Numbered from the stretch's first letter, positions 28,429-36,878 are shown. The stretch: 64,000 bases of DNA from CAZCDS01 sp964497585 (GCA_964497585.1 CAZCDS010000030.1:6609-70608); one strand, 5' to 3'. Program-made: numbers and translations. Notes: a model not told the origin generated them from the letters alone.

Positions 28429-29223
28429 TCACTGCGTTTGCCGGGCACGATCCCGCGCGATGAGCGCGGCGCCGAGAGCGCCGACGGTATCGGGCTTGGT
28501 GGGGACTGAGATCTCCGTGCCAAGGGCCGAACTCAGAGCCCGCACCACGCCCCCGTTGTGAGCCACACCGCCGGACATGGCTACGGTAAGGCCGTTTGCG
28601 CTCGGCGCCACACGCTTGGTTAGCGCGGCGACCCGGGACGCTATGGCCCGGTTTAAACCGCTCACGATTTCATTGACCTCGACGCCGTCCGCGATGAGCG
28701 AGACCACTTCGCTTTCCGCGAAAACCGTGCACATGCTGCTCAACGTCAGGTTCCCCGACGCGCCTCTATCCAATTGAGAAAGCTCGTCGATCTCCACCTG
28801 GAGCGCCCGGGCCATGGCTTCGAGAAATCGACCCGTTCCGGCCGCGCATTTGTCGTTCATCGCGAACTCGAGGACGTTGCCCGAACCGTCGAGCCGAATC
28901 GCTTTGCTGTCCTGGCCCCCGATGTCGATAAGAAGCTGAGTGCCCTCGAACACGGCCTGCACCCCCCGTGCGTGACAGGTGATCTCCGTGACCGCGGCAA
29001 GTCGTCCCTCCACTCGTTCCCGGCCGTAACCGGTCGAGACCGTTGCAGCGAGGTCGGCTTCCCGGACACCGGCGGCCGCGAGAACCTCTGACGTGGCTCG
29101 GGCGATCGCTTCGCGGTTGCGTGCTCCCGTGGGGACGACAGCCGCGGCGAGAACACTGCCGTTTTCACCAATGATGACCGCGTCACAGGAAAGACTCCCG
29201 AGATCCACTCCCAGGTAATACAT
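28429..29223 (-). CDS. BadF/BcrA/HgdC family ATPase, activator (reductase) of a dehydratase-type Fe-S protein
   Basis: A 264-residue ASKHA-fold ATPase: phosphate-1 motif GVDLGSLSCDAVI at the N-terminus, LLIDIGGQDSKAIRL, and the two [4Fe-4S] ligands of the homodimer, in NDKCAAGTGRFLE and SSMCTVFAESEV. SGGVAHNGGVV is the adenosine motif. Such activators use ATP hydrolysis to push one low-potential electron into a partner cluster protein. GGGAG precedes the ATG. The partner is the dehydratase-like gene directly upstream; the two form one minus-strand unit, 67 bases apart. Confidence 0.9.
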   Translation of the reverse strand: MYYLGVDLGSLSCDAVIIGENGSVLAAAVVPTGARNREAIARATSEVLAAAGVREADLAATVSTGYGRERVEGRLAAVTEITCHARGVQAVFEGTQLLIDIGGQDSKAIRLDGSGNVLEFAMNDKCAAGTGRFLEAMARALQVEIDELSQLDRGASGNLTLSSMCTVFAESEVVSLIADGVEVNEIVSGLNRAIASRVAALTKRVAPSANGLTVAMSGGVAHNGGVVRALSSALGTEISVPTKPDTVGALGAALIARDRARQTQ

Positions 29224-29290
29224 GGTTGTTCTCCCTCGTGGGATATGGGACCGTCAGTAGAACTCGTCACGTCTCATCAGTCCCGGTGTG

Positions 29291-30349
29291 TCATCTCAGC
29301 ATTTCGATAAATGCCTCGATACGGGTTCGCTGCTGGCCCACGGAACCCATGGTGCAATCTCCCTCGATCTGCAGGTAGGGCAGACCCGCTGCGCGGAGCG
29401 CCTCACGCAGCCGGGGAAGCCGGGAAATGTACGGATCGCAAAACTTGATCGTGTATCCGATTACCCCCCGCGCATTGCACCCTTTCGCGCTTGTCACTAC
29501 GTCGTCGGCCATTCTGCCCGGATGCGCAGCATCGAAGGTCCTGGCACAGAGCGGTCGAGAAAGCAGCCCCCGGGCCAGGCGTGAGTACAGACCCCCTGAA
29601 CCGCCCAAATCAAGGGGATGGAAGAGCCGGGATCCCGTGCAGAGATCCTCGCCCACCAGCCGAACCCCGCATGATTCGAACAGCGCCAGGGCCTCGGCAT
29701 CCGGCAGGACATTGCCGAAAATGAAGATAGGAACCCCGTCAACCGGCTTGGAATCCGACGCGGAAGCTGAAGTGAGTTCCTTGAGGAGGCTCAGACTTTG
29801 GGCAAAGGGTTCGGTGGCGGCCCTGTTGTACCAGCGCTGCATCTCAGCAGCTCCTCCCTCCAGCGCTCCTCTGCTCGACCGTTCCCTCAGCGTGTCCAGA
29901 AGGCCAGCCAGTTCATTATATCGCTCCAGACTCTCCTCAACGGCCGTGTTCGCGATTGCCCGTCCGCTCCATTGAGAAAGCGTGTCGGCCAATCGGGAAA
30001 GCTCAGAGGCAAAATAGGAGACCGATCCGTTGTCCGCTGCCACCGGTAAATCCAGGAGGACAACCCGGTCTTCCGGCCGGATCTTGCGCCACGCGTCACT
30101 CACGCGTCGCATCGCGTCGCAACTATTGAGGAAAACCATCCCCGAAAGCTTCGGGAGATCTCCCGCGTGTGCGCGATCGAGCACGCGCTTCACATGCGGA
30201 CAGAGATTGTCGTGAAGAAGATGGCCTGCTTGATCCGGCGACTCCCCCATGGGAAGCACCCGATACGGCGTGAAGCCGGCGGCGTCGATCAGCGCCAGGG
30301 GCGTGTACGCGCAGGTGAAGCCTATGAATTCGGTTTCCTGTCGGGCCAT
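29291..30349 (-). CDS. 2-hydroxyacyl-CoA dehydratase D-family Fe-S protein, single-subunit (double-cubane cluster protein candidate)
   Basis: A 352-residue member of the HgdB/FldC fold. Cysteines at family positions: FTCAYTPLALIDAAGF (C13), HDNLCPHVKR, FLNSCDAMRR, EDLCTGSR and KGCNARGVIGYTIKFCDPY. True dehydratases need two different subunits (HgdA plus HgdB); here only one subunit gene accompanies the activator. That arrangement matches E. coli YjiM-YjiL and the described double-cubane cluster proteins, homodimers holding an [8Fe-9S] cluster that reduce small molecules. Assignment to that group is inference from gene layout and cysteine number. GGAGGG lies about 7 bases before the ATG. Confidence 0.82.
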   Translation of the reverse strand: MARQETEFIGFTCAYTPLALIDAAGFTPYRVLPMGESPDQAGHLLHDNLCPHVKRVLDRAHAGDLPKLSGMVFLNSCDAMRRVSDAWRKIRPEDRVVLLDLPVAADNGSVSYFASELSRLADTLSQWSGRAIANTAVEESLERYNELAGLLDTLRERSSRGALEGGAAEMQRWYNRAATEPFAQSLSLLKELTSASASDSKPVDGVPIFIFGNVLPDAEALALFESCGVRLVGEDLCTGSRLFHPLDLGGSGGLYSRLARGLLSRPLCARTFDAAHPGRMADDVVTSAKGCNARGVIGYTIKFCDPYISRLPRLREALRAAGLPYLQIEGDCTMGSVGQQRTRIEAFIEMLR

Positions 30350-30470
30350 GGCAACCCTCCATTAAGGCAATGGGAGACTTCTCGCATCGTTCTCTGATCC
30401 GTGGCCCCCAGACCGGTCGCGCCCGTCTAAGCCACAGGCGAGGGAAAAGTCTCATATGAGGAATACCGCC

Positions 30471-30519
30471 ATACGATTAACACTCATACGAGTATTACTT
30501 ATACGAACTATCCTGTCAA
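30471..30519 (-). promoter_or_regulatory. Promoter of the dehydratase operon with three ATACGA boxes at 15-bp spacing
   Basis: On the minus strand TTGACA (complement of 30514-30519) is followed after 17 bases by AATACT (complement of 30491-30496), a good sigma-70 type promoter. The hexamer ATACGA occurs on the plus strand at 30471, 30486 and 30501, exactly 15 bp apart: one in the spacer, one touching the -10, one just past the expected start site near 30484. A perfect palindrome CTCATATGAG lies at 30451-30460. This looks like a multi-site operator; the regulator is not identified. Confidence 0.6.
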
Positions 30520-30583
30520 GAAAAATCGTGCCGGTTTCGACGACAGGCATTTCGCCACCGAAGGTTGCGCTCTATGCAGCGCG

Positions 30584-31495
30584 TCATCCTCTGGGATGGT
30601 AAGTTGCGTGGAGCTGCTTGAGTCGTTGCTGGGCAACATGGGTATAGATCTCGGTGGTCGAAATGTCCGAGTGCCCAAGCATCAGTTGAACAGCTCGCAG
30701 ATCGGCATTGTTCTGCACGAGGTGCGTCGCGAAGGAATGGCGAAGGGTGTGAGGAGAGATATCCTTATTGATGTTGGCCTTTTTCGCGTATTTCTTCACA
30801 ATCTTCCAGAAGCTCTGCCGAGTCATGGGACCTCCTCGGCGAGTGACGAATACAGCCCGGGAACGACCTCCTCCAAGGAGTCTCGGACGGGTCTTCTCAA
30901 GGTAGTCAAGGATTGCCCGAGACGCCGGGATCCCCATGGGCACGACACGCTCTTTGGAACCCTTTCCCATAACGCGGACGCACCCCATTTCGAGGTCGAT
31001 CTGGTCGGTTTCGAGCCCCACGAGCTCCGAGACCCTCAGTCCCGTGGCGTAGACGAGTTCGAACATGGCCATGTCACGGCGCCCTTCCCGGGTTGAGCTG
31101 TCGACCGCGGCGAGCAGCGCTTCTACTTCCTCCGGATCCAGGTAGTGGGGCACGCGACGAGGAAGCCGGGGCTGGTCGACGAGTTCCGACGGATCCTCCT
31201 CTATCTGCCCTCTCTCTCGGAGGAAGCGGAAGAACCCTTTTATGCAGGAGATTTTCCGTGCCCTCGTCCGTGCGCCGAGACCCCTGCTATCGAGTTCCCC
31301 GAGGTAGAGCAGAATCTCGTCCCGTCCGACGCTTGCCGGATCGTCGATACCACATGTTGCCAGAAACCGCGAGAATGCGCCCATGTCCGAGGCATAGGCT
31401 TCTATGGTCAGGCGTGCCAATCCCCGATCCACGATCAAATGATCGAGGTAGCCTGCTATGGCAAGATCCATGCTCGAAAGATCGGCGCGCTTCAT
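30584..31495 (-). CDS. xerD: Tyrosine recombinase XerC/XerD family
   Basis: A 303-residue site-specific recombinase. N-terminal SAM-like core-binding domain (about 9-95), catalytic domain from about 112. All catalytic residues are visible: R154 in ATGLRVSELVGL, K178 in GKGSKERVVPMG, H249 and R252 in SPHTLRHSFATHLV, H275 in LMLGHSDISTTEIYTHV and the nucleophile Y284. The length and motifs fit chromosomal XerD best, though XerC cannot be excluded. In the cell it resolves chromosome dimers at dif under control of FtsK, whose gene is at 38594; no dif site was recognised in the window. Confidence 0.88.
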   Translation of the reverse strand: MKRADLSSMDLAIAGYLDHLIVDRGLARLTIEAYASDMGAFSRFLATCGIDDPASVGRDEILLYLGELDSRGLGARTRARKISCIKGFFRFLRERGQIEEDPSELVDQPRLPRRVPHYLDPEEVEALLAAVDSSTREGRRDMAMFELVYATGLRVSELVGLETDQIDLEMGCVRVMGKGSKERVVPMGIPASRAILDYLEKTRPRLLGGGRSRAVFVTRRGGPMTRQSFWKIVKKYAKKANINKDISPHTLRHSFATHLVQNNADLRAVQLMLGHSDISTTEIYTHVAQQRLKQLHATYHPRG

Positions 31496-32040
31496 TGACT
31501 TGCCGGCTGCCCGGGGGAATTGTCTACGTCACCAGTGTGTAAACCACTTCTCGGGTATGTCTGTCAATGGTGATGCCTGGCGGTCTACCCCAGACCGATG
31601 GGCGTTCAAGTGAATGAGATCTCGTCGGATCATCCCGTGCGGCTCAGGGTTGAAGCCCCCCTGTCCCTTCTTCAATGAAGTGGGAGAGGAATCCTGCCTC
31701 CCTCGAAGAGGGTGGCGAGAGGGAACTATGGACGCCGGTAGCTGCGTCCCCACCTGGTAGAGGGTTGACGTTGGGGGTACCGTCACCTCTCACTGTGCGA
31801 CCGTCCCAGAATCCTAGCAGGGGTTTCGACACACTCTTCATGGTACGCGCTAGGGGCGTCTGCCCCGATCAGCGCGCACAGGACTTTCACGTTCCGCTTC
31901 CCGCGGCATCCTACCTTTCAATGCCTGGAAGTTGGCATGACGACCGTACAACCGGGAATTCTTCAATATGTGACGTCTCGGTCCGGCGGGACACCTGTCC
32001 TTTGAATGGGCAAAGGTGGACCGGGAAAAAGGGCCTGGTA
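31496..32040. other. Intergenic region with small GC-rich hairpins, no gene
   Basis: About 545 bases between two minus-strand genes. It includes short hairpins such as CCCTCGAAGAGGG near 31699-31712 and purine/pyrimidine-rich stretches similar in style to the livK-livH hairpin, which may be dispersed REP-like repeats. No frame has family motifs or a ribosome-binding site. Confidence 0.35.
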
Positions 32041-33123
32041 TTATCTGCCGTATAGATACGGTCGGATCTTCGAGAGTACCGGCAGTTCGAAAAGAACTGC
32101 GGCTCCAAGCGAAACGAAAAAGACCAAAGAGAGAAGGAAGGGCGCCTCTATGGGGAAGGGGACATTGTCCTTCACCGGGCTTATGACAGTTCCAAGAATC
32201 ACCAGCATCAGATAGTGATTCAGGTAAATGGCATAGGTATACCGGCCCGCCCACGCCATAGCATTGTACGGTCGCACCAGGGCAGGGTAGTCCGCAAGCC
32301 GCTTGCCCAGTTCCTTTGCGGCGAGGAGGAAATAGAGCGCCCAACAGTACTGATACACAACGCTGACAATAAGGAAGTAACGGCGGATGATCCTTCCGAA
32401 TTCGGTGAGCTGCTCAAGGAAATTGATCGTGAGGAGCCCGAGAGTCATCCCTCCGAGGAGGAGCAGAGTGAGCCGATGCTTCTGAATGCTAGCCCGTAGA
32501 CGCTCGCTTTGGGCAACAGCGATTCCGAGCACAAAAAAAGCGGCCCAGGGCGGAAAGACACAGACGAGCGACTCCTCGAACCACCGGTGGTCATATCCCG
32601 CGATTGCCAGGTCGATCTCGGAGACGATGGTGAAGGCAGTCTGAATCACCAGACAGACTACCAGGAGAAGCTTCCAGGAGACCTTTCGGAAGAGCGAGTA
32701 AAGCACAAAGAGCTGGAGCAACACAAAGAGAAAGTACGTTTGAGGACCGGCCTCTCCGATGAGAACGTCCATCAAGCTGTCCCAGGTGAAAACCCGATCA
32801 AGGTCGAAGTTGTGCAGAACGAACGTGTATATGACGCCCCAGACGAGCATCGGCACTCCGATTACCTGGAACTTGTTTACCAGGAAGCGACTAACGGACA
32901 GATCACCCTTCTTGCGTCCCGCGAGGAACCCTGACACGATGAAAAAGCCCGGGACCGCCATCCGAACAAACGCGCTGAAGAGGATCGCCACGAGCGGATA
33001 GTCGACGTGCCGGTAGAACATGTAGCTGTCCGTGTGCTCGAGCGTCACGGCGAGCATGGCGAACGTCCGGAAAACCTCTATGTACGTGAGGTCTCGTTTG
33101 CTCGGTTTTGGAGCCTCACTCAT
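32041..33123 (-). CDS. Acyltransferase 3 (OafA/WecH-type) integral membrane protein
   Basis: A 360-residue polytopic membrane protein with about ten hydrophobic segments. The family RX10H motif is present (R19 and H30 in FRTFAMLAVTLEH), followed by VPGFFIVSGFLAGRK, a typical acyltransferase 3 segment, and AGRYTYAIYLNHYLMLV near the C-terminus. Such enzymes O-acetylate surface polysaccharides or other extracytoplasmic acceptors using cytosolic acyl-CoA. The acceptor is unknown and no polysaccharide cluster is adjacent. Confidence 0.85.
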   Translation of the reverse strand: MSEAPKPSKRDLTYIEVFRTFAMLAVTLEHTDSYMFYRHVDYPLVAILFSAFVRMAVPGFFIVSGFLAGRKKGDLSVSRFLVNKFQVIGVPMLVWGVIYTFVLHNFDLDRVFTWDSLMDVLIGEAGPQTYFLFVLLQLFVLYSLFRKVSWKLLLVVCLVIQTAFTIVSEIDLAIAGYDHRWFEESLVCVFPPWAAFFVLGIAVAQSERLRASIQKHRLTLLLLGGMTLGLLTINFLEQLTEFGRIIRRYFLIVSVVYQYCWALYFLLAAKELGKRLADYPALVRPYNAMAWAGRYTYAIYLNHYLMLVILGTVISPVKDNVPFPIEAPFLLSLVFFVSLGAAVLFELPVLSKIRPYLYGR

Positions 33124-33266
33124 ATCACAGTACTCTTGAGCCGGAATCGCATCGGATGCGCCCGCGTCGTAAAGGGGTCACGCGCGTCCAGCGCACCCCC
33201 CGCGGACGGTTTTCCGAGTGACCTTCGTGGCCGGGCCGCAACTGTGCGGTAGCATCCCACAACCAG

Positions 33267-33503
33267 CTAGAACTGATCGTCCGTTGAATCGGATTTCTCC
33301 TCACATCGCTCCAGACAATTCTGATAGGCTTCCCATCGATTCCAGGAATCCGCGCCCCGGAACGCGGCCTGTCCGTCATAGGTCCGGTCAACATTGTGGC
33401 GGAAGCGGCAATCCTGTCTGCACGTGTCATCTTCAAGAGCCGAGATTTGACCGACGGACAGCAAGACCATAAGGAAGGCCAGGGAGGTCGGCACGAGTCT
33501 CAT
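33267..33503 (-). CDS. Small secreted protein with twin CX3C motif, function unknown
   Basis: A 78-residue precursor: signal peptide RLVPTSLAFLMVLLSVGQ with cleavage near ISA (about residue 22), then a mature part of about 55 residues with exactly four cysteines arranged as CRQDC and NCLERCEEK, that is CX3C-X(about 30)-CX3C. This spacing would suit a helical hairpin held by two disulfides, as in twin-CX3C proteins. AAAGGA lies 7 bases before the ATG. The gene stands alone between an acyltransferase gene and the divergent ThiC-family gene. Not recognised beyond these features. Confidence 0.6.
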   Translation of the reverse strand: MRLVPTSLAFLMVLLSVGQISALEDDTCRQDCRFRHNVDRTYDGQAAFRGADSWNRWEAYQNCLERCEEKSDSTDDQF

Positions 33504-33613
33504 GTCGGTTCCTTTCGAACTCGGAAGTCGCGTTCACGGGCGTGCTCTCCAAGGAAACGACCCCCGCTCCGCGCTTGTCAAAGATACCCGAATTCGGGCC
33601 ACGAAGAAAATGC

Positions 33614-33651
33614 TTGTCGGTATAGACAACCAGCAATCGGACACATATACT
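33614..33651 (+). promoter_or_regulatory. Sigma-70 promoter and overlapping palindrome before the ThiC-family gene
   Basis: TAGACA (33623-33628) and TATACT (33646-33651), each 5 of 6 matches to consensus, are separated by 17 bases. The dyad TTGTCGGTATAGACAA (33614-33629; TTGTC and GACAA arms, 6-base centre) covers the -35 box and is a likely operator. The predicted start site near 33658 lies downstream of the ATG at 33610, which argues that the real gene start is the TTG at 33685. No TPP or cobalamin riboswitch consensus was seen in the short leader. Confidence 0.55.
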
Positions 33652-33684
33652 GGTGATGACAACATACGATCGGAGATTACACTC

Positions 33685-34920
33685 TTGAAAGAGTTGCTCA
33701 AAGAAATCGCCTTGACGGAAAGGGTGGACGTCGGGGTACTCGAGAAGGGTTTCGAGTCGGGAAGAGTCGCCATTTTCAAGCCGACGCCCTCGGGAAGAGT
33801 CGTTGCTGTGGGCGAGAATCTACGGGTCAAGGTCAACGCAAACATCGGAACTTCAGGTGATTTGTATGACGAGGATCTGGAGCTTCGCAAACTCGAGGCC
33901 GCGCTCAACGCCCGTACGGATACCGTCATGGATCTCTCGACAGGAGGAGACATCAGGTCGGTCAGGCGCAGAATCGTGGAAGCCTCGACCGTTCCGGTAG
34001 GCTCCGTGCCCATCTACGAAGCGATCGTGGATGCCGTGAGACACCGGGGCGGCGGGGAGAAGATGGAACCCCAGGAGATGCTCGACGCGATCCGCCTCCA
34101 CGGCGAGGATGGGATCAGCTTTGTCACCGTTCATTGCGGGGTTACGTTGACGGGATTGGAATATCTTGAACAAAAGCCTCGTGCTTGCGGGATCGTGAGC
34201 CGGGGCGGGAGTTTCCTCGCCCGGTGGATGCGACACAACAACGCGGAAAACCCGCTCTACGAGCGGTACGATGAAGTGCTCCAAATCTGCAGGGAATACG
34301 GGATGGTGATCAGCCTGGGAGACGGTCTCAGACCGGGCGCGATAGCCGATTCCCTGGACCAGGCCCAGGTGGAAGAACTCAACATCCTGGGCCGGCTCAG
34401 CCGACGGGCCTGGGAGCAGGGCGTCCAGGCGATCATCGAGGGCCCCGGCCATGTGCCCCTGGACCAGATTCCCGCGCAGATGATGTTGCAGAAGAAGCTC
34501 TGCGACGATGCGCCTTTCTACGTTCTCGGGCCTCTCGTGACCGACATCGCTCCCGGGCTCGACCATATCACGTCGGCCATAGGTGGAGCGCTGGCAGCTT
34601 CTCACGGTGCCGATTTCCTCTGCTACGTCACCCCATCGGAACACCTGGGTCTCCCCGACGTGGAAGACGTGCGAACGGGAGTCCTGGCCACGCGAGCCGC
34701 AGCCCATGCCGCAGATCTGGTGAGGGGCGTGCCCGGCTCCTGGGAGTGGGACCTGGAGATGAGCCGCGCACGGAAAGCACGTGACTGGCCTGAACAGATT
34801 CGCCTCGCGATCGATCCGAAACTCGTGATGGAGATCCGTGCCCGGACCTGCACGGAAGATCATGAGACGTGCACCATGTGCGGAGATTTGTGCGCGTACA
34901 AGGCGGACTCCAAGGATTAG
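33685..34920 (+). CDS. ThiC-family radical SAM enzyme (HMP-P synthase ThiC or 5-hydroxybenzimidazole synthase BzaF)
   Basis: About 411 residues from TTG 33685 (CGGAG 9 bases upstream and a promoter just before it); an ATG at 33610 would add 25 residues. Core ThiC motifs: VKVNANIGTSGD, DTVMDLSTGGDIRSVRR, VPVGSVPIYEAIVDA, GISFVTVHCGVT, RGGSFLARWM, IIEGPGHVPLDQI, and the C-terminal cluster site CTMCGDLC (CX2CX3C). The family rearranges aminoimidazole ribotide into the thiamine pyrimidine or, in BzaF, the cobamide base. The N-terminus is unusual: the VIPAN-type segment is replaced by AIFKPTPSGRVVAVGENL. Together with HCG in place of HAG, this makes a paralog such as BzaF plausible, but ThiC cannot be ruled out. 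The next gene is 112 bases on, same strand. Confidence 0.8.
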   Translation: MKELLKEIALTERVDVGVLEKGFESGRVAIFKPTPSGRVVAVGENLRVKVNANIGTSGDLYDEDLELRKLEAALNARTDTVMDLSTGGDIRSVRRRIVEASTVPVGSVPIYEAIVDAVRHRGGGEKMEPQEMLDAIRLHGEDGISFVTVHCGVTLTGLEYLEQKPRACGIVSRGGSFLARWMRHNNAENPLYERYDEVLQICREYGMVISLGDGLRPGAIADSLDQAQVEELNILGRLSRRAWEQGVQAIIEGPGHVPLDQIPAQMMLQKKLCDDAPFYVLGPLVTDIAPGLDHITSAIGGALAASHGADFLCYVTPSEHLGLPDVEDVRTGVLATRAAAHAADLVRGVPGSWEWDLEMSRARKARDWPEQIRLAIDPKLVMEIRARTCTEDHETCTMCGDLCAYKADSKD

Positions 34921-35032
34921 CGGCCGCTGGGGCCGACCCAACAAACCGATTACCCGTGTGTTGAATCCCGATTTCAGCGGTAAAGCCGGGTCAAGAGGAG
35001 GACTTCGTCCGAACTATCGGATGGGGGTTATC

Positions 35033-35596
35033 ATGATCAGGGAAGTGGAATATTTCGAAACGCCCGGCAAGCAACATACCACCAGGTGCCTTGAAATAGT
35101 CAGACAGCTCGTGGATGAGGGCTTCGATCACGTTGTCGTGGCGACCACGGGAGGAGATACCGGGATCGCCTGCGGGAAAGCCCTGCAGGGAACCGGGGCC
35201 AATGTCGTCGCGATCACTCACAATGTTGGCTTCAACAAGCCTAATGTCGATGAGTGTTCCCCTGAGGCAAGGCGGCAAATGGAATCGCTCGGGGTCAAGA
35301 TCTTCACGGGGACCATTCTCACGCGGAGCATCGAACGGGCTTTCATGAAGAAACATCAAGGCATCTATCCTGCGTACATCGTGGCGGAGACTCTTCGCCG
35401 TTTCGGTCAGGGCATGAAGGTCGTTGTGGAAATGACCATGGAGGCCTGTGACGCTGGGCTCGTGCCCGAAGGCAAGGACATCGTGGCCGTGGCGGGAACC
35501 GGCAGAGGCGCGGATACGGTTGCCATCGTCGAAGCCTATCCTTCCCACCGCTTTCTGGACGTCAAAGTCAAACAAATCCTCGCCAAACCTCTCTGA
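35033..35596 (+). CDS. Pyruvate kinase C-terminal (alpha/beta) domain-like protein
   Basis: A 187-residue stand-alone version of the pyruvate kinase C-terminal domain (PK_C), known from archaea and anaerobes. Seen: GKQHTTRCLEIVRQLVDEGF, VVATTGGDTGIACGKAL, VVAITHNVGFNKPNVDECSP, LGVKIFTGTILTRSIERAF and GKDIVAVAGTGRGADTVAIV. No catalytic pyruvate kinase barrel is present. The function is not established; a small-ligand binding or nucleotide role has been suggested by fold. The ATG at 35033 is chosen because GGGGG lies 5 bases before it. Probably co-transcribed with the ThiC-family gene. Confidence 0.75.
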   Translation: MIREVEYFETPGKQHTTRCLEIVRQLVDEGFDHVVVATTGGDTGIACGKALQGTGANVVAITHNVGFNKPNVDECSPEARRQMESLGVKIFTGTILTRSIERAFMKKHQGIYPAYIVAETLRRFGQGMKVVVEMTMEACDAGLVPEGKDIVAVAGTGRGADTVAIVEAYPSHRFLDVKVKQILAKPL

Positions 35597-35809
35597 CGGG
35601 CCTTGGCCGCGGCAGGCCGGTCAGAAGGCCAGCGTGCCGGCGGATCTCAAGGAGCGGTCGCCAATCGCCTGCGTAATCTTGCATTCACGTGAAAACCCGG
35701 CTGCACGAGTTCCGAGTGATCTAAGACGCAGTAGCATTGCCGGGGGAGTTGTGCTATCAATAAAGCTTCCCCCATTCTTTCCGAGATAATCCCTAACCGG
35801 AGGCATACG

Positions 35810-36667
35810 ATGGACGTGAAGGTATTTGGTGTGGTCGGAGCAGGCCAGATGGGAAACGGGATCGCCCAGGTGGCCGCGCAATCGGGTGTTCAGGTGATCA
35901 TGAGTGATATCAGCATGGAGTGCGTGGAGAAGGGCCTCAACACGATCAAGAAGAACCTCGACCGTGCGGTTTCCAAGGGCAAAATGGACGAGTCGGCAAG
36001 AGATGCAATAGTCGGCAGGATCAAACTGAGCACGGATCTGGCGGATTTCAGCGAGGCCGATTTCGTGGTGGAAGCGGTCCCCGAAATCTTCGACCTGAAA
36101 AAAGAGGTCTTCACAAAGCTCGATGCGATCGTTCCCCCGGACAAAGTCATCTCCAGCAACACTTCGTCCATTTCCATCACCAAGCTAGCGAGCCTGACGA
36201 AGAGACCCGAGAAGTTCATAGGCATGCATTTCATGAATCCGGTGCCCGTGATGAAGCTCGTTGAAATCATCAACGGACTGGCCACAACTCAGGAGACCAC
36301 CGATCTGACCTTCGAGCTGTCTGAGAAGTTCGGGAAAGTGCCCGTGCCCGCGCAGGATTTCCCCGGCTTCATCGCCAACAGAATTCTGATGCCCATGATC
36401 AATGAAGCCGTGTACGCGCTGTTCGAGTCCGTCGGTACCCCCGAAGCGATCGACAACGTCATGAAGCTCGGGATGAACCATCCCATGGGCCCATTGACTC
36501 TGGCGGACCTGATCGGTCTGGATACCTGTCTCGCGATCATGGAAGTGCTCCACGAGGGTTTCGGAGATCCCAAGTACCGGCCCTGTCCTCTCCTGAGAAA
36601 ATATGTCGAAGCAGGATACCTGGGCCGCAAGACGGGACGGGGATTCTACGATTACTCGCAGAAGTAG
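35810..36667 (+). CDS. hbd: 3-hydroxybutyryl-CoA (3-hydroxyacyl-CoA) dehydrogenase
   Basis: A 285-residue NAD-dependent L-3-hydroxyacyl-CoA dehydrogenase. Rossmann motif GVVGAGQMGNGIAQVAAQSG (residues 7-26), SSNTSSISI, catalytic His in GMHFMNPVPVMKLVEII (about residue 138) with its Glu partner, and the C-terminal helical domain containing DFPGFIANRILMPMINEA, NHPMGPLTLADLIGLDTCL and GYLGRKTGRGFYDY. It interconverts 3-hydroxybutyryl-CoA and acetoacetyl-CoA, in fatty or aromatic acid oxidation or in butyrate metabolism. Single gene; no thiolase or crotonase neighbours in the window. Confidence 0.92.
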   Translation: MDVKVFGVVGAGQMGNGIAQVAAQSGVQVIMSDISMECVEKGLNTIKKNLDRAVSKGKMDESARDAIVGRIKLSTDLADFSEADFVVEAVPEIFDLKKEVFTKLDAIVPPDKVISSNTSSISITKLASLTKRPEKFIGMHFMNPVPVMKLVEIINGLATTQETTDLTFELSEKFGKVPVPAQDFPGFIANRILMPMINEAVYALFESVGTPEAIDNVMKLGMNHPMGPLTLADLIGLDTCLAIMEVLHEGFGDPKYRPCPLLRKYVEAGYLGRKTGRGFYDYSQK

Positions 36668-36878
36668 CCCAGGAGCGTGATGCGAAGAGGGCAGGACCGC
36701 CCCTCATCTCCCGCCAAGAAAAGCTGCAGGGGTGGACACGCAGGCCCGGCCCTGGGGTCCCCTCTCACGCCCGGAGCCGGTTGAAGAGAATCTTGACCGT
36801 TTGAACAGGCTTTGGTTGTCACTACGTGTGGGTGTGTGAAGAGCAAAACACTTCCGGCAATCATTTCCAGGAGCTTCG

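Noticed and set aside
33504..33684. TPP or cobalamin riboswitch before the ThiC-family gene
   Set aside because: No CUGAGA/ACCUGAUC-type TPP core and no B12-box consensus; the predicted leader is under 30 bases.
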